From Phoronis australis (Eukaryota > Phoronida > Phoronidae): a DNA stretch of 64,000 nt. Below the pieces are notes generated by a model, which was not told the DNA's origin, ran no database searches, and worked only from the letters and a program-made list of their open reading frames with translations. The stretch spans positions 230,425-294,424 of the forward strand of contig NMRA01000340.1 in the NCBI GenBank assembly GCA_002633005.1, given 5' to 3'. The position numbers were made by a program, and so were the translations under genes. Positions 1 through 15,959 of the stretch are shown here, piece by piece (the first letter of the stretch is position 1; each line of letters opens with the position of its first letter).

Positions 1-9
1 TTCTTGTAG

Positions 10-2316
10 ACAGAAGAAGTTTGATGAAGGTGCTACATGGAAAGACAACAACGATGGACAAGTAAATGAAGAGGGTCCTAGGATGATTGTTGGGGACCAG
101 ATGGGACCAACAGGCGGTTATATTACTAAGTAAGTAGGGCTAGGACCGATTGCTGGTTAGTAAATGGGTCTGAGACCAACAGGCGGGCCTTTAACGCTGA
201 ATGGTAAACATCTTGATCTTGTAGACAAGGCAACTTATCTTGGTGTCATTTTACACTATCGTCTTTCCTGAAACCCGCATATTACAGAAAAAATCTCGAA
301 AGCCAAAACTGCACTGGTGAGATGCTTTCATGCGGTGGGTAAACCTTGGAGAATGTCTCCCAAGTATATGTTCTGGATTTATACTGCTGTTGTCCAACCT
401 ATAATGTCTTATGCTGCGTCAGTATGACTTGTATAACAGCATTAACAGAATACAATTATGAACAAACTTAATCAGTTGCAAAGTCTACCTTGTTTGTGCA
501 TTACCTCTGCTTTTCCAGGAATTGCTTCTACAGCCCCTTTTTAACAGGTGGTTATACTACTGAGTAAATAGGCTAGGACCAACAAGTGGATGTATTAGGA
601 AATAGGACTGGGACCAACGGGTGGTTGTATTGCTATTAACTGAAAGTAATTGGGCTAGGACTAACAGGTAGTTATATTACTAAATAAGTAGGGCTAGGAT
701 GAATGAGTGGTTGTGTTACTAAATAGAGCTGGCGGTTGTATTACCACTGCCACCACAGGTACGCATCAACTAATTAAATTTGTCTGTTGACGGGGATGAA
801 TCTACTAGATTGTCTATTTACGGAACACATTTTTGGGAGCTATTGGTTTTTTTCTGAAGAAGTTTGTCCATCATGTAATGTGACTGAAACTGTAATTTAG
901 GGATGTTTAACCTTGGGCTTTTGCCTTTAACTGTTGGCACTGCCCGTCATCATTACAGGATTACCAACGATGCACGGGAGGATGAGATGGAGCAGAATAT
1001 TACAGAGGTCAGCGGCATGATTGGTAATCTGAGAAACATGGCGATTGACATGGGTACAGAGATAGGTGCTCAAAACAGGCAGATTGACAAGATTAACCAG
1101 AAGGTAAGAACAGTGGGGAGTTGATACAGGGCTGAGGTCCACGATCAACACTTGCTGATTGATAATACAAGTCAGGTAGTTAGACTGTGTGCTCAGAAGA
1201 GAGTGGGAATTGATATTGGCACTAAGGTTTGTGATCAACAACTTGCTGATTGAGAGTATAAGTCAGGGAGTTAGACTGTGTGCTCGGAAGAGAGTGGGAA
1301 TTGATACTGACACTGAGGTCTGTGATCAACACTTGCTGATTGAAAATATAAGTTAGGGAGTTAGATTGTGTGCTCAGAAGAGTTGGGAATTGATACTGGC
1401 ACTGAGGTCTGTGATCAAGGAGATGTTACACTGTGAGCTCAGAAGGAAGTGGGGAATGGACATGCGTGCTGTGATCAGTGATCAAAACACATTGAGAAGA
1501 CTAATGGAAATTAGATAACGTTTTGGGCTCAAAAGGGAGCAGAGAATTGACACAGGTGAAGAAGCCAGTGCTCAAAAGTGGAAGGCAAGACTGGAGGGGC
1601 AGGAGAAGAGAACGTTGATTAGTCGTTGTGAACGTGTTGTATGGTTTTTAACTGCATCTGTCAGTTGTGCAATTTTATCACCTTATTTTCTGGGGTTTGA
1701 ATGGATATTGTTGAGGCGTAAGCCCCAACAATGAGAGCAGACAGTGTGGCTCAGTGCTTTGAGCTCCAGACTCCTGTTTGGGAGACTTGGATTCGAATCC
1801 TGGCTTTACTGGCAGACAATCCAGCATGGCACAAATATGTCTCCTAATCCTCTGAGCTCAGTGTTACTCGTGAATGTATTCAAGGGAATGAATGCGAACC
1901 TGGATATAATGTAAAAGCGATTTCTGGTGTGGTGCACATATTTTTAAAAAAACAATTGAGTTTATGCCTGTGGTACTCTTACTCGAAATACCAACACAGT
2001 GCTGATCTTGATAGATAAATATGTCAGTTATTTGAGCATAAACTTTTCTGCAAAAAACATTACCCCATTACATTCATTGATAATTAGTACAACCCTGGTC
2101 TTAGCCTTGCTCTGAAATTTGACGGCTTGAGTTTTTAAATAGTACATTGGGTATACGTATGGCACTTTGACCCTGTGAAAAGTATCTTAATTCATGAAAG
2201 ATTATTAGTAGACAGAGGCAAATATAATCCCACTAACTATGAATTTTCAGGCCACTTCTAATGAAGCCCGTATTCAAGAGGCCAACAAACGTGCTAACAA
2301 ATTACTCAAGTCCTAA
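10..2316 (+). CDS. SNAP23: SNAP23/25-type t-SNARE, 3' part (partial gene)
   Basis: Qbc-SNARE that pairs with syntaxin and VAMP in membrane fusion at the plasma membrane. Three coding exons are visible: 10-129 (linker, starts KKFDEGATW after its first codons, ends GPTGGYIT plus a split K codon, donor gtaagt), 959-1103 (second SNARE helix: [17 protein letters not shown], then [20 protein letters not shown]) and 2251-2316 ([21 protein letters not shown], stop TAA). All junctions are AG/GT and in phase. The zero-layer glutamine is kept (the Q of GAQNRQID). The [10 protein letters not shown] wording and the -ANKLLKS tail are closer to vertebrate SNAP23 than to SNAP25, as recalled. The N-terminal SNARE helix and the cysteine-rich palmitoylation loop lie before the window. 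Residues upstream of 959 in the open frame are intron, not coding. Downstream, LRRC57 is convergent. Confidence 0.9.
72..750 (+). repeat. Minisatellite that starts inside a SNAP23 exon
   Basis: Imperfect units of about 35-40 bp with the sense core ggaccaacaggtggttatat then tactaagtaagta. The first unit is the end of the SNAP23 linker exon plus its splice donor (about 72-131). Decayed copies follow at about 136-195 and 541-745, split by a LINE fragment. Units were read by eye, so the limits are approximate. Confidence 0.65.
200..541 (+). mobile_element. LINE reverse-transcriptase remnant (Jockey/CR1-like)
   Basis: Conceptual translation gives [11 protein letters not shown], then after a stop [20 protein letters not shown], then [10 protein letters not shown] and [16 protein letters not shown]. 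After a frame change comes [20 protein letters not shown]. This is the usual C-terminal segment of non-LTR retrotransposon reverse transcriptases (YLGV, then the WxYxAVVxPI block, then LNxLQ). Stops and shifts show it is dead. It lies inside an intron of SNAP23 and interrupts the minisatellite. Confidence 0.75.
1125..1610 (+). repeat. Tandem ~85-bp repeats resembling the SNARE exon
   Basis: Three clear units (about 1140, 1220 and 1320) share agagtgggaattgatactgg and tgtgatcaacacttgctgat. Looser units follow to about 1610 (for example ggaatggacatg near 1455 and gaattgacacaggtgaagaa near 1545). The units align without gaps to the 3' half of the preceding exon (GCGATTGACATGGGTACAGA onward) at roughly two thirds identity over 48 bp, by hand count. 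They carry stops and are not coding. Confidence 0.6.
1739..1960 (+). mobile_element. tRNA-derived SINE
   Basis: A Pol III-like head: gtgtggctcagtgctttgag resembles box A and ggattcgaatcc matches box B (GGTTCGANTCC) about 45 bp further on, followed by about 150 bp of unrelated body and an A-rich end near 1950-1960. The spacing fits a tRNA promoter, but no cloverleaf acceptor stem is evident, so this is a SINE rather than a tRNA gene. It lies in the last SNAP23 intron. Confidence 0.6.
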
Positions 2317-2373
2317 CTCTACTACTTCCTGTGAATTGGTCAACAACATTACAGTAAGTACACTGCAGCCATC

Positions 2374-2479
2374 AATAGTCACTTGCAGGGGTTTCCCAAT
2401 TTTGAGAACCAGTTTGATTCCTGTTATTCAGTGGTGAAAACTGGTTCTCAAAAATATGGGACCCCTGTAATTGACTATT
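2374..2479. mobile_element. Palindromic MITE, copy 1
   Basis: Near-perfect hairpin. The left arm runs aatagtcacttgcagggg then ttttgagaaccagttt; the right arm is its inverse, aaactggttctcaaaa then cccctgtaattgactatt. The short loop contains ctgttattcagtgg. Three more copies occur in this window. Confidence 0.75.
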
Positions 2480-3905
2480 ACTGGGCAGCCTACATTCTTT
2501 TAACCAGGAAAATTAAACAGTGAATTCTGCTGCTTTAGAACACTTCGTCTGTATGACTAGCCCCCCTTGTGTTTACATGACGATTGTGCACAGGATGGCT
2601 TCAATTCATTTATTTATTATACTCAGTCGCTAGACCACCCCTGACTTTGGACACAAATATGTACAAAGTTTGCTGGTCTTAGACGCTAGTATTTTGTTAG
2701 TTTAAAGCCATGGTGGTTCCTAACATGTTTAAACAGGGATGTTGTATCTTTGACAACTGCAAAATAATGGACCCAACGTTGCAGCCATCAAATAATACCA
2801 TAGTTTGTCTGTGTTGGTTTAGATATTATCTGTTGGATATATATGTATGTCAAACAAGTTCACGATGGTTCCCGTCATTCATTTGCCTCCAGGTTAATAG
2901 CTTTTGAATCACTGCGTGAAGTTGTGAGGTATGTATTAGCTACACAAATGTTTTGCAGTTTGAGTCGAGAACTCAGTTGTTATCATGGTTTTCTTACACA
3001 AAATTTATCTTTCTTACAGACTACTGACATCTGCCTACTATTACTTACATCTGCTTACTACTCGTGACATCTTCTCCAAGGAAACATTCTGTGCTGATTC
3101 CATGTTCATCTTTGTCCAGCAGTGTGCTCCATTTGTCCTTAGTCCTTAAGGTCAACAAGTCTTGAAGTGTCAACGAGCTGCTCGCAAAATACTTATTTTG
3201 TGGGTTATTGTTTCTTTGTGCCAGGAGGCATTGATGTATAACTCTTCACCCATTCTCCACTGTATAGGCCAAAAGCTGGAAACAGTTTAAAACATTATAT
3301 TATGTTGTAAATATTCAAATTGTTTATTTTGTTTTTTTTGTTTAAAAGAAATTGCTATACTTGAATTCATTGCATATTATTTAATTGAATATTATTTGAT
3401 GATTTGAATCATTTAACAAGAAGAAGCTATGAAGAGACCATCTCTGGTATTTAAATTGTAGGATGTGCAATTTAGTTTTAGTGTTTATCATATCCGTAAG
3501 ATATTAATTTTTGTCTTCTTGATCTTAAATATATTATAGTTTCATGATACTGTTGACTGTACAGCCGGCAGGTATATTTATTAATTAAACCAATTCTGAG
3601 CTGTTCTCTGATATATTGTTCACTGAACTTTAAAGGAACTTGCCTGGTTTCTCTTTCACATTTTATAACTTCTTTTTCATTGACTTAATGTTCCAAAATT
3701 ACTACTAAAGAGTCTTAGAAATGAGTGATTTGACAGTACAGTAAATGTTGATACTATATGAAGGTACATTTATAATATATGAAGATACATTTGATACTAT
3801 ATGAAGTCAGCTGACATTGCACACATTTTCCTCACCATATGCTCTGAAATTCAGGTATATAACAGTCTTTAATAATGTATGCAAATTCAGTTTTACATTG
3901 CTAAT

Positions 3906-4009
3906 GGTAACTAATCACAGGGGTCCTGCATTTTGTGAACCAGTTTTCTCCACTGAATAACTGGCATCAAACTGGTTCTCAAAATCTGCAACCCCTCTGA
4001 CAATTGCCT
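3906..4009. mobile_element. Palindromic MITE, copy 2
   Basis: Same hairpin as at 2374 with the loop in the opposite orientation (ctccactgaataactgg). Arms are ttttgtgaaccagttt and aaactggttctcaaaa with flanking caggggt / acccctc. Confidence 0.7.
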
Positions 4010-5026
4010 TGTTGGAGGTAATTGTATGTAGCCGGTCATCAAGGCAAACAATTTAGACTGTTGGTGAGTGTATGCCAGTCTACTGACCAGTGTTAATTAG
4101 TGAAGGAGTATGCCGGTGGTGTACCTGTAGTGGTAGCTAATAGGTTATGAAGGTTATGAATGACTTATGCAATGTATGCAAGCACTAAGCTGATGTGAAA
4201 ATTCACTATTCTTAACTTCTTAAAAGCTTTGCATGTCACTGTCTCTCGATGTTGCAGAGCTGCCTGGAATGAAGACTCTCAGATTGTGTCGCCCTCTGTT
4301 GGTATTCCTGGATAACAACTTCAGGACCCTGGACCATAGGTCAGACACCTTAAATCTGACACCATCGTATCTATGCAAAGAGGGATTCTCGACTTACTCC
4401 CTTTCTTGGCACCCTTCTCAATGAGTTGGATGTCACTGATGTTTTCAAAAACTATGGAATTTAAATCACTGGGATTTGCTGTGACTTGTTTTCCGAGACT
4501 CCCTTCCTAAAGAAATGCTTCGGTGTCACATTTGAGTTGTCCAACTCATGGTTCAGGGCCATGGAGTTGTCCAAACACACCGACTGAGGGTGACACAATT
4601 TTTGCAATAGTCAAGTATTCGCCAGTCCCCAGTATTATAGGCAAGTAGCTTTGCAATTTCTGGAGAAAATCATTAATAATTTTTTACAGAAGTTTTGAAT
4701 TCTATTGTCACATGAAGTACCTCCAGTCTGTAACTGGTCGAATGGTTATGCGCATCATCTAACGAGGTGTTACGGTTATGTAGGACCCTTGAAAATTGTC
4801 CAAATTTGCTTAATTTCTGGACTACGTATCAGAAACAACTGATTGAATTATTATGAAACTTTTAGATACCATAATGCTTTATTCGCTGTTCTCCAAAACT
4901 CTGTTAGAATTTTTTTAAATGTTCCACTTTTGCATGAGGAGCTATCAAAAAAGACTTGTGAAAAAAAAATAAAAACTGGTTTTAAACAAAAATGTTTTTT
5001 AGATTTCTCCCTGAGCATTTACATCA

Positions 5027-5032
5027 AATAAA
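5027..5032 (+). terminator. Candidate SNAP23 poly(A) signal
   Basis: AATAAA followed by a T/G-rich stretch (ttgtaccttctattttgtct). It is 2.7 kb past the stop codon, so the assignment is tentative. Confidence 0.3.
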
Positions 5033-5479
5033 ACTCATGATTGTACCTTCTATTTTGTCTCAGTTTTATTAAAAAATGCATGGTCATGTGGCCGAATTAA
5101 TGTCAGATTAGTATTAAGTCAAACATTAGAGTTTACAGTGTCAGAAAATGTGTACTTTAATCAAGTTAAGATGTACAGTTTTGAAGACATTTTGCTAAAC
5201 ACATAGACTTGCCAGTAAGGTCCTACATAACCTTAAACTTTAATTGTGCCCTTCATAGAAAGTAAGATTGTATTGCCAGAATGAGGTGGTTTAAATGCAA
5301 GTGCGTGTGTTATGGCCCCAAACATGAAATGAGGTCTTCGACATATAAAATAACTGTTGTATGTTAGCTGTGTAGATTGTTTAGTTGGGGACACTCCTGT
5401 AATCTTTGCATCTCAATACTTTTACAATGAAGCTGTATCATTGTTTTGGTCGGAACATGAATACATTAAAGCTGTTTCA

Positions 5480-5760
5480 ATTTAGTCCACTTACTGTTAC
5501 GAAATTGCTCTCGTTTTGTTCTGCACAGAGATTTGGAGTGAGGTCAGGCGAAGGTTATAAAATTTCGGGTCACACCATGCTTGAAATTATACAAGCTTGG
5601 TCTGAAAAAATACCAGAAATTATATAAGCTTGGTCTGAAAGAATACCAGACAACTCTAGACCATTTTCATAACGGTAATTGGCCCAAGTCAAATCTTGTT
5701 TATCGACAGAAAAAACGGGTTTAATGCTGCTTCAATAAAAGTTTAGCCAAATCTTTAGCG
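5480..5760. repeat. Dispersed ~300-bp repeat family A, copy
   Basis: Shares phrases with copies near 7495, 22280, 35380, 44620 and 51350: aagcttggtctgaa and accattttcataacggtaat, then tgctgcttcaataa. No coding capacity. Probably a non-autonomous transposon; limits approximate. Confidence 0.45.
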
Positions 5761-6011
5761 TTTGTATACATATCTTGTCTTACTGAACTTTTGATACACG
5801 TATCCCTAGTGTCCTGCATACATTTGGGCGATTTCGGATCGAGCAAAGATGCATTTTTAGATTGGACTCTGGTGCTGGTTTGTGTGTTCCCTTGGAAATG
5901 ATAAGGTTAGCATTAAGGTTTGAACGGTGTTGTTGTGTTAAGTGTAAAAAGATTTGCATGTTATGTGATATATCGATGCATATACTTGTAAAATATTCCA
6001 CATTGTAAACA

Positions 6012-6017
6012 TTTATT
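6012..6017 (-). terminator. Candidate LRRC57 poly(A) signal
   Basis: AATAAA on the minus strand (TTTATT on plus), about 190 bp past the LRRC57 stop codon. Confidence 0.4.
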
Positions 6018-6204
6018 GCCAATATAAAAAGTTTGAATGTACAGCAAGGGTTGTTTTGGATGAGCACACATTATTTTGTCCATTATTTTAAAGTTCACGC
6101 AACAACCAATGATGGAACTTTGCTTGTCAACAAACGTGACTAAGCTGTATCCAGTTAGTAATGAATAGATTACACACGACAGCATGCAGGCTTTAATGAA
6201 GCAT

Positions 6205-10448
<4,244 letters not shown>

Positions 10449-10666
10449 GGTTTGTTTAGAAATTCATCACTGACGAATTTGACTTCTCTCTGATGGTAAA
10501 ATTTTTCATTTCCGGCAACAAACGTTTGCACGCATGCGCGTCAGACTCGCACTTGATAATTGCAGGTCCGCAGCAAACGTCGTTTCCTGAGTAAGAGGTT
10601 AGATGTGGTTAGCCCGGTTTGCTTGGACAGTTTGCATTTCAAGTTATCACAAACCTGTGCGTAAGA
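10449..10666. promoter_or_regulatory. Shared divergent promoter of LRRC57 and NTPCR
   Basis: The 218 bp between the two start codons must hold both 5' UTRs and the core promoter. It contains an NRF1-like palindrome CGCATGCGCG at 10531-10540 and an ETS-like TTCCGG at 10510-10515, both typical of CpG-type bidirectional housekeeping promoters. No TATA box is obvious. Confidence 0.6.
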
Positions 10667-13600
10667 ATGGCGTCATCGTCAACAGCAAAGCTTATACTTG
10701 TTACTGGGCCTCCTGGTAAGATGGTGATACGTAACATGTTAGATCAGCATTAAGCGCGGGCCCTTAAAGCTTGTAGTTGGTTTTGCTTACTACTAGACTC
10801 TAGAGTAGATGAAGGTTCTTAAAAACTAGTCAATCATCAATGCACCGCCTCGTGTGGGTGCCTTGGTGTAGGCCCTGTCATCATTTGAGCTGCTTAGCCA
10901 AGTTGACAAAAAGTTAAATAACAAAAACAAGACGCTGTGCTTCATACGAGGTTTCGATACATGTCTCAATATCATTAGGTATGATACAGCCAGTACACAG
11001 GTGCAATTTGAATAAATAAGTTGTGTGTAAAAGACGAGACAAATCCGTAATCCATTACCTCACGTCACAGTGCATGATACAGTATTGAACATCCAACTCC
11101 TACCACAACTCTACTGTGTTTGCATGCTCAAATGTTCTCTGTTATAGTTCAGGTTGGGTAGATTTATGGGCAAGCGTAGTTCTTGTCATAGTCATAGTTT
11201 GTGTGGTATTCCTGCTATCTGATCAGTTTTAAAACAGCTGATGTCAGTTTGTTTGTAAAAACATGCACAATTGCACATTTATTGTGGTGTGATGCATGTC
11301 ACTTGAAAAAGAAACACGGAACTTGATGCTTTGTGGTTGTTAAAAGTGGATAAAGTTACTCAACAAATGACTTTTAGTTGTCTTCTTACAACATCGCACC
11401 CGGTCCCTGGTTACCCGTGACCCAATCAGACTGGCCGAGACTGGTATAAGTGGAAAAATCTACACAATTTCTACTTTTAAAAAATTACTATTTTGACACC
11501 TTATATTTTGTAGATATTTGGCTCAATGCATGGATTTGGTGACGAAACGAGTCTAAACCCGCTTCCATCAAAAATAACTTTTAATTTGGGTTTCCTATGG
11601 TTATAAAACAGGTATTACTTGCTCCTTACTGGGATCAGACGTGACACCTATGGGCTTGGAAAGAATTGGCGGTTTATTATTGGTTGAGATCAGGCTGTAC
11701 TACAATAATGTTGACTTGTCATGGTGTGTCATTCATGTGTTGAGTATGGTCTCGAGTACACCGGATTTTGTCATCTCTTCCCAGGCACAGTAATCGTTGC
11801 TCATCTGAGTACTGATCAAGGTTTATCATGGTATTCAGTCTAAATCAGAAGCTTCTGTGATTGAGAGATGGGCTTTCTTACATCTAATGTTGGCTTAAAA
11901 CATGAACACTCAGAAAGAAGCAAACTCCTGCCCCACCATATTCTTGCCATCAATTGCTTCAATAAATAGTTAAAAATAATTTATATGTAGACTTTTCCTT
12001 AACTTTTGGTTATTTTCCTTGACTTTTGGAGGTGTTGGTAAAACAACAGTTGTGAGGAAGGTCTGTGAGAAACTGATCTCCAAAGACAAACGTGATGTCG
12101 CTGGATTTTACACGGAAGATGTGAGACAGCATGGTCAAAGGATTGGTTTTGATGTCGTTACACTAGATGGGAAACGAGGAGAGTTGGCCCGTGTCAGGTT
12201 GGTGGAAGACAGACTTTGAAATATTTGTGCTAATTTAGGGTATGTTGCAGCGCAAAGTCTAAATCACCTCTAAATTATGAAACTTTTCAGTAAAGTTAGT
12301 AGAAACTGTTTTTCAGAGTATTATTTATACCTACATTCAATTCTGTAAGCATGAGAAGGCTTATCTTTTCAAGACTGCGTCTGTATTTGATTGAAATAAA
12401 AAAATGATGGACTTAAGATTGTTTGTGAAATTCAATAACTTTGAAAATGGGACTTTTACATTTTTCAAATACGCTCTCAGACAGTAATGTTTGTTTCTGG
12501 AACTATCAGATTGATGTCTATTTCACAATCTTGAGATGGCTGGAGCAAATGATAAGTTTCCAATTCCATCAAGGATTTGTTGCAAAAAGGTAATTGAGTT
12601 TTATTTTAAAGAGATTTTAATTTATAGTAATTGTGATGTGCATGCAATTTTTTTCTTGGTTGTCGAAAAATTTTGTTAGCTTCTCACCTTCTCCAGTTCA
12701 TTTTCCTTGACTTTACGATATACTCTCCTTTCTGTTGTCCTCATACTCATGTTGGAGTGTCAAACTGCACTGCTATGAACCCACCTGTGACATTTCCATA
12801 TTTGTTGTAACGGAAATTCATTGTACCATATCAACTTACAGTTTGGGACTTGTGGAATGGAATGTAACTAGCAAGCAGACAATGAAAAAGCAAGCAGACG
12901 TTAAATCAAGTTTGATGTAATGTTGTTCTTAGCATCTCCATCATTGGGTTTTTGCATTTCATCATGAAATTTCCATAATTTGTAAAATTCTACTTTATGA
13001 TAAGTAACCAATGCTAGTGTAGGAATAGTTTGTACATTTCATAAAAAGGTGATTAAACAGCATTAACGTAGCATGGTTACAAAATTATGCAGTGAGGTTT
13101 TAATGTTATTTGTAGCCATACCAGTGACATACCAACTCAGAGACGGGATTTTAGGGTTGGTCAGTACTCAGTTAACTTGCAGTCATTTGAAAGACTAGTG
13201 CTGCCCCTTTTGAGATCACAGGTAAGAGCGTACTTGAAGAAATCCAAAACTATTCTGCCAGTGTCTAAAATGCTTTCTGATCATCTTTATGTCATTGGTA
13301 TTTTAAGGATTTTATTCATTTCTCTATATAAAGGTCATACAGTCTCTAAAAATTCTTTCATGCACCGTAGTTGTTTGGATACAACAAGGTTAGACGATGC
13401 TGCCTCATTTATAAGTGAATTTGAACAACGATGCTTTGATATTGACATCCTGGATTGGAGAGACAAATGAATATATTTTCTCAATCGTTAGATGTTTACA
13501 AAATAGTTAAATGTAATTTGTAGCTGAAAAATACATAACATGTTTGGAAAATAGTTTTCACAGAGTAGCCCTCGCAAGATTCAGATGCTTGACGCATTCT

Positions 13601-15491
13601 TTAATGATTGTTCAGGGAAGGTTTAGTGGACTTGATAGAGAGGACAGAATATAAGTTTCTGCTGTGACAGTGGGAAAGTGGAAACAGAATTACACTTTCT
13701 TCTCGAATGTAATTTATATTCTTATGTACGTGTGCTGTTCTTACCAAGATATGATAAAGTTGACGAGATAGTGTTCAGAGATTTTTTACAGACTCGTGAT
13801 TTAAATGTCTTGTGAAAATTTTCTAGATATTTAATTAAAGTTGAGAAACATCAAAAAGAGTTCCTTGATATAAATTAATTTATATTTGAAAAATCTTGTA
13901 CTCTCTATGTATTATATATTTATAACGTGGGCTGGAGTCCCGTTACATGAAATAAACCTACTTTTTATGCAGTCTTTAAAAATTCTTTCATACACCATGA
14001 TGGTACAAGAAATTTGTTCAAATAGCTGAGTCAGTAAAAATTCTATGAACACTTGCTTGAAACAAATGGTCGTAGTTTGCAAAGAATGGTCTGAATATGT
14101 TTAACATTTCTCTTTATGATGTAATAGGTTCAGTTCGTGTTTCATTTTACAGGAAGATGGTGGGATATGCGTAATAGATGAAATTGGAAAAATGGAGTTA
14201 TTCAGTGATGCATTTAAACAGTTAGTCAAAGCAGTCATTCATAAACCCAATCTGACTGTACTTGCAACAGTCCCAAGTAACAGAGGAAAACCTATTGCAT
14301 TTGTGGAAGACATCAAACGCCGCTCAACAATGCTGTTCACGGTGAGTTTGTTTTTGCTTTTAAAAAATGTTTTTTTAGTGTATTTACACCTGTTACACTG
14401 ATGTTCAAACTTCAACATTTTTTATAGCTCAAGAATAGTTTCAAAAACTAAAGTTACAGCTGCGATAGATGTGGTTTGAAACAACCAGTTTTAACAAAGA
14501 AGTTTTTGCTTATTAATATAAGGGGCAAACTTATAAACATAAGAATTGAAAAAAACAGGCTGTCTTCAGAATTCCCTTGTGATGATTGGAATTGGCGTCT
14601 GCCTTCAAAAGGATCAGAGATATCGCATGTAGTTGATATGAAGCAACCCAGTCTTTAAAAGGTTGAATAACTTTGTAGACATAGGTGGCTGTTTGACATT
14701 TTTACTTGCAAAGTCTTGAGTGGTGTTTGAGAATGGAAGTCATTATTTTTTACCTTGTTATGGTCTTGTTTGAGGCATAGTTTGTGTTATTGAATAACGT
14801 AGTTTGCATTTCAAAAGTGCTGGGTTAGAAGCAGCTGCTCCACACATAAATACGACTGTCTTTCTTGAAACCACATCTAGTGACATTCTCGTTATCAAAG
14901 TGGATTAAATCACTGGTTTGCAATAGGGAAACTAGCTACAGGCATCCATTCTCTACTAACTGTACCAGTGTGTTGACTTGATAAAATTAAAGCTGCCTTT
15001 TTTCTGTTTAGGGGTCAAAATATATTTTGAGTTTTAAATAAAGAGCTAAAATCAACAGCTCATCTGTGTTGTACTCCGTGGAAATGATTATTGTTGTGTC
15101 ACGTGACTGACCTATTTTTAAATTAAAGTCTCAGTATGCCTTTGTCAAAGATTGAGAGTTGGCCAACAAGGAAGACTTTGTAAGAGTAAAATTCCTAATT
15201 AGATTTTCATTTTTAGCCGACTAAATTGGGTGAAATTAAGCTTTAATAATGCGAACACACAAAAAAATCTCAATCCATCTGCAGTAGCTTTTCAAAAAGG
15301 GCTTTGTGTAGCTTAAATTTTGCAACTACCACGTTTTATCTGTTATTTTGATTGTATGTATTGTATGCCAGAGGCTACATATTCAGCACATTCCAAAACA
15401 TGGCTTATTCAGTGATTTATGCTTTCAGGTTACTAAAGGCAATAGAGATGCTTTAGTCAATGAAATGATAGCGCAGATGATTGACAGCTGA
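10667..15491 (+). CDS. NTPCR: Cancer-related nucleoside-triphosphatase (THEP1 family)
   Basis: Hydrolyses NTPs to NDPs; monomeric P-loop enzyme of the THEP1 family. Exons: 10667-10715, 12032-12197, 13116-13221, 14153-14341 and 15429-15491. All junctions are AG/GT and the phases close to 190 aa, the same length as human NTPCR. Walker A is G14-PPGVGKT-21, split by intron 1 inside G17. The family signature GFYTEDVR then GQRIGFDVVTLDGKRGELAR sits in exon 2, RVGQYSVNLQSFERLVLPLL in exon 3, and Walker B ICVIDEIGKMELFS (D116, E117) in exon 4. It ends VTKGNRDALVNEMIAQMIDS. Exon 3 keeps a short insert (HTSDIPTQRRD) where human has a different linker. Intron 3 holds a dead LINE. Confidence 0.95.
13368..13970 (+). 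mobile_element. 5'-truncated LINE 3' end with target-site duplication
   Basis: Translation in broken frames gives VALARFRCLTHSLMIVQGRFSG, then CCDSGKVETELHFLLECNL and FRDFLQTRDLNV. This is the C-terminal LAKFRxxxHxLxIExGR and CxxC-HxLxxC block of non-LTR elements. It is flanked by near-identical ~27-bp copies at 13341-13367 and 13971-13997 (core aaaaattctttcat), read as the target-site duplication. The 3' end has aataaa. Sits in NTPCR intron 3. Confidence 0.75.
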
Positions 15492-15959
15492 AAAAATCAC
15501 TTTGGAAAGTGGTGATGGAAGGCATAGGACATAGCTATCATATACACAAGTGGAGAAGCTGTTTTACGCACTGTGCCCACAGAACTGTACTACTAAGGGA
15601 CAATTCAGTTACAGCCCCGATTGCTTTGTGTGGTTAGTCAGCCTGTTCTGCTATAAGTATCATTTGATTGACCAAGGGTATGCAGTCCTTTAGCGGGTAA
15701 TTGTACCGTGTGGCTACTCTAGGTTTGCATTGCATAGACGGTCGATAAAGGGATGCCCCCAAGCTTCTCTCCGCACAAGACTAAAAACACCAGTGTGCCA
15801 TTATTCTGCCATTGAAAACTAGTCACCTCAAGCATCAGCATAGATGAATGCGTAGGTTGAGATTCAGTCATACCAATGAGTCACATGATCAATTTTAAGC
15901 ATGCAGTGTTACCTGGTGCTTTCTTATCAAGTGCCATGCTGTTGCATATACGGTAATGG

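Larger units (their letters stand above)
2317..6204. other. Intergenic, SNAP23 3' side to LRRC57 3' side
   Basis: No coding exon recognised. It probably holds the SNAP23 and LRRC57 3' UTRs, two palindromic MITEs, a short tandem repeat of about 28 bp at 3748-3806 (gatactatatgaag / gtacattt), and one copy of a ~300-bp dispersed repeat. Confidence 0.6.

Noticed and set aside
903-1124. An independent small protein starting at 903.
   Set aside because: The first 19 residues are intron sequence; the true coding part starts at the acceptor before 959 and belongs to the SNAP23 gene.
1739-1812. A true tRNA gene.
   Set aside because: A and B boxes are visible but paired acceptor and anticodon stems are not convincing, and unrelated body sequence follows as in a SINE.
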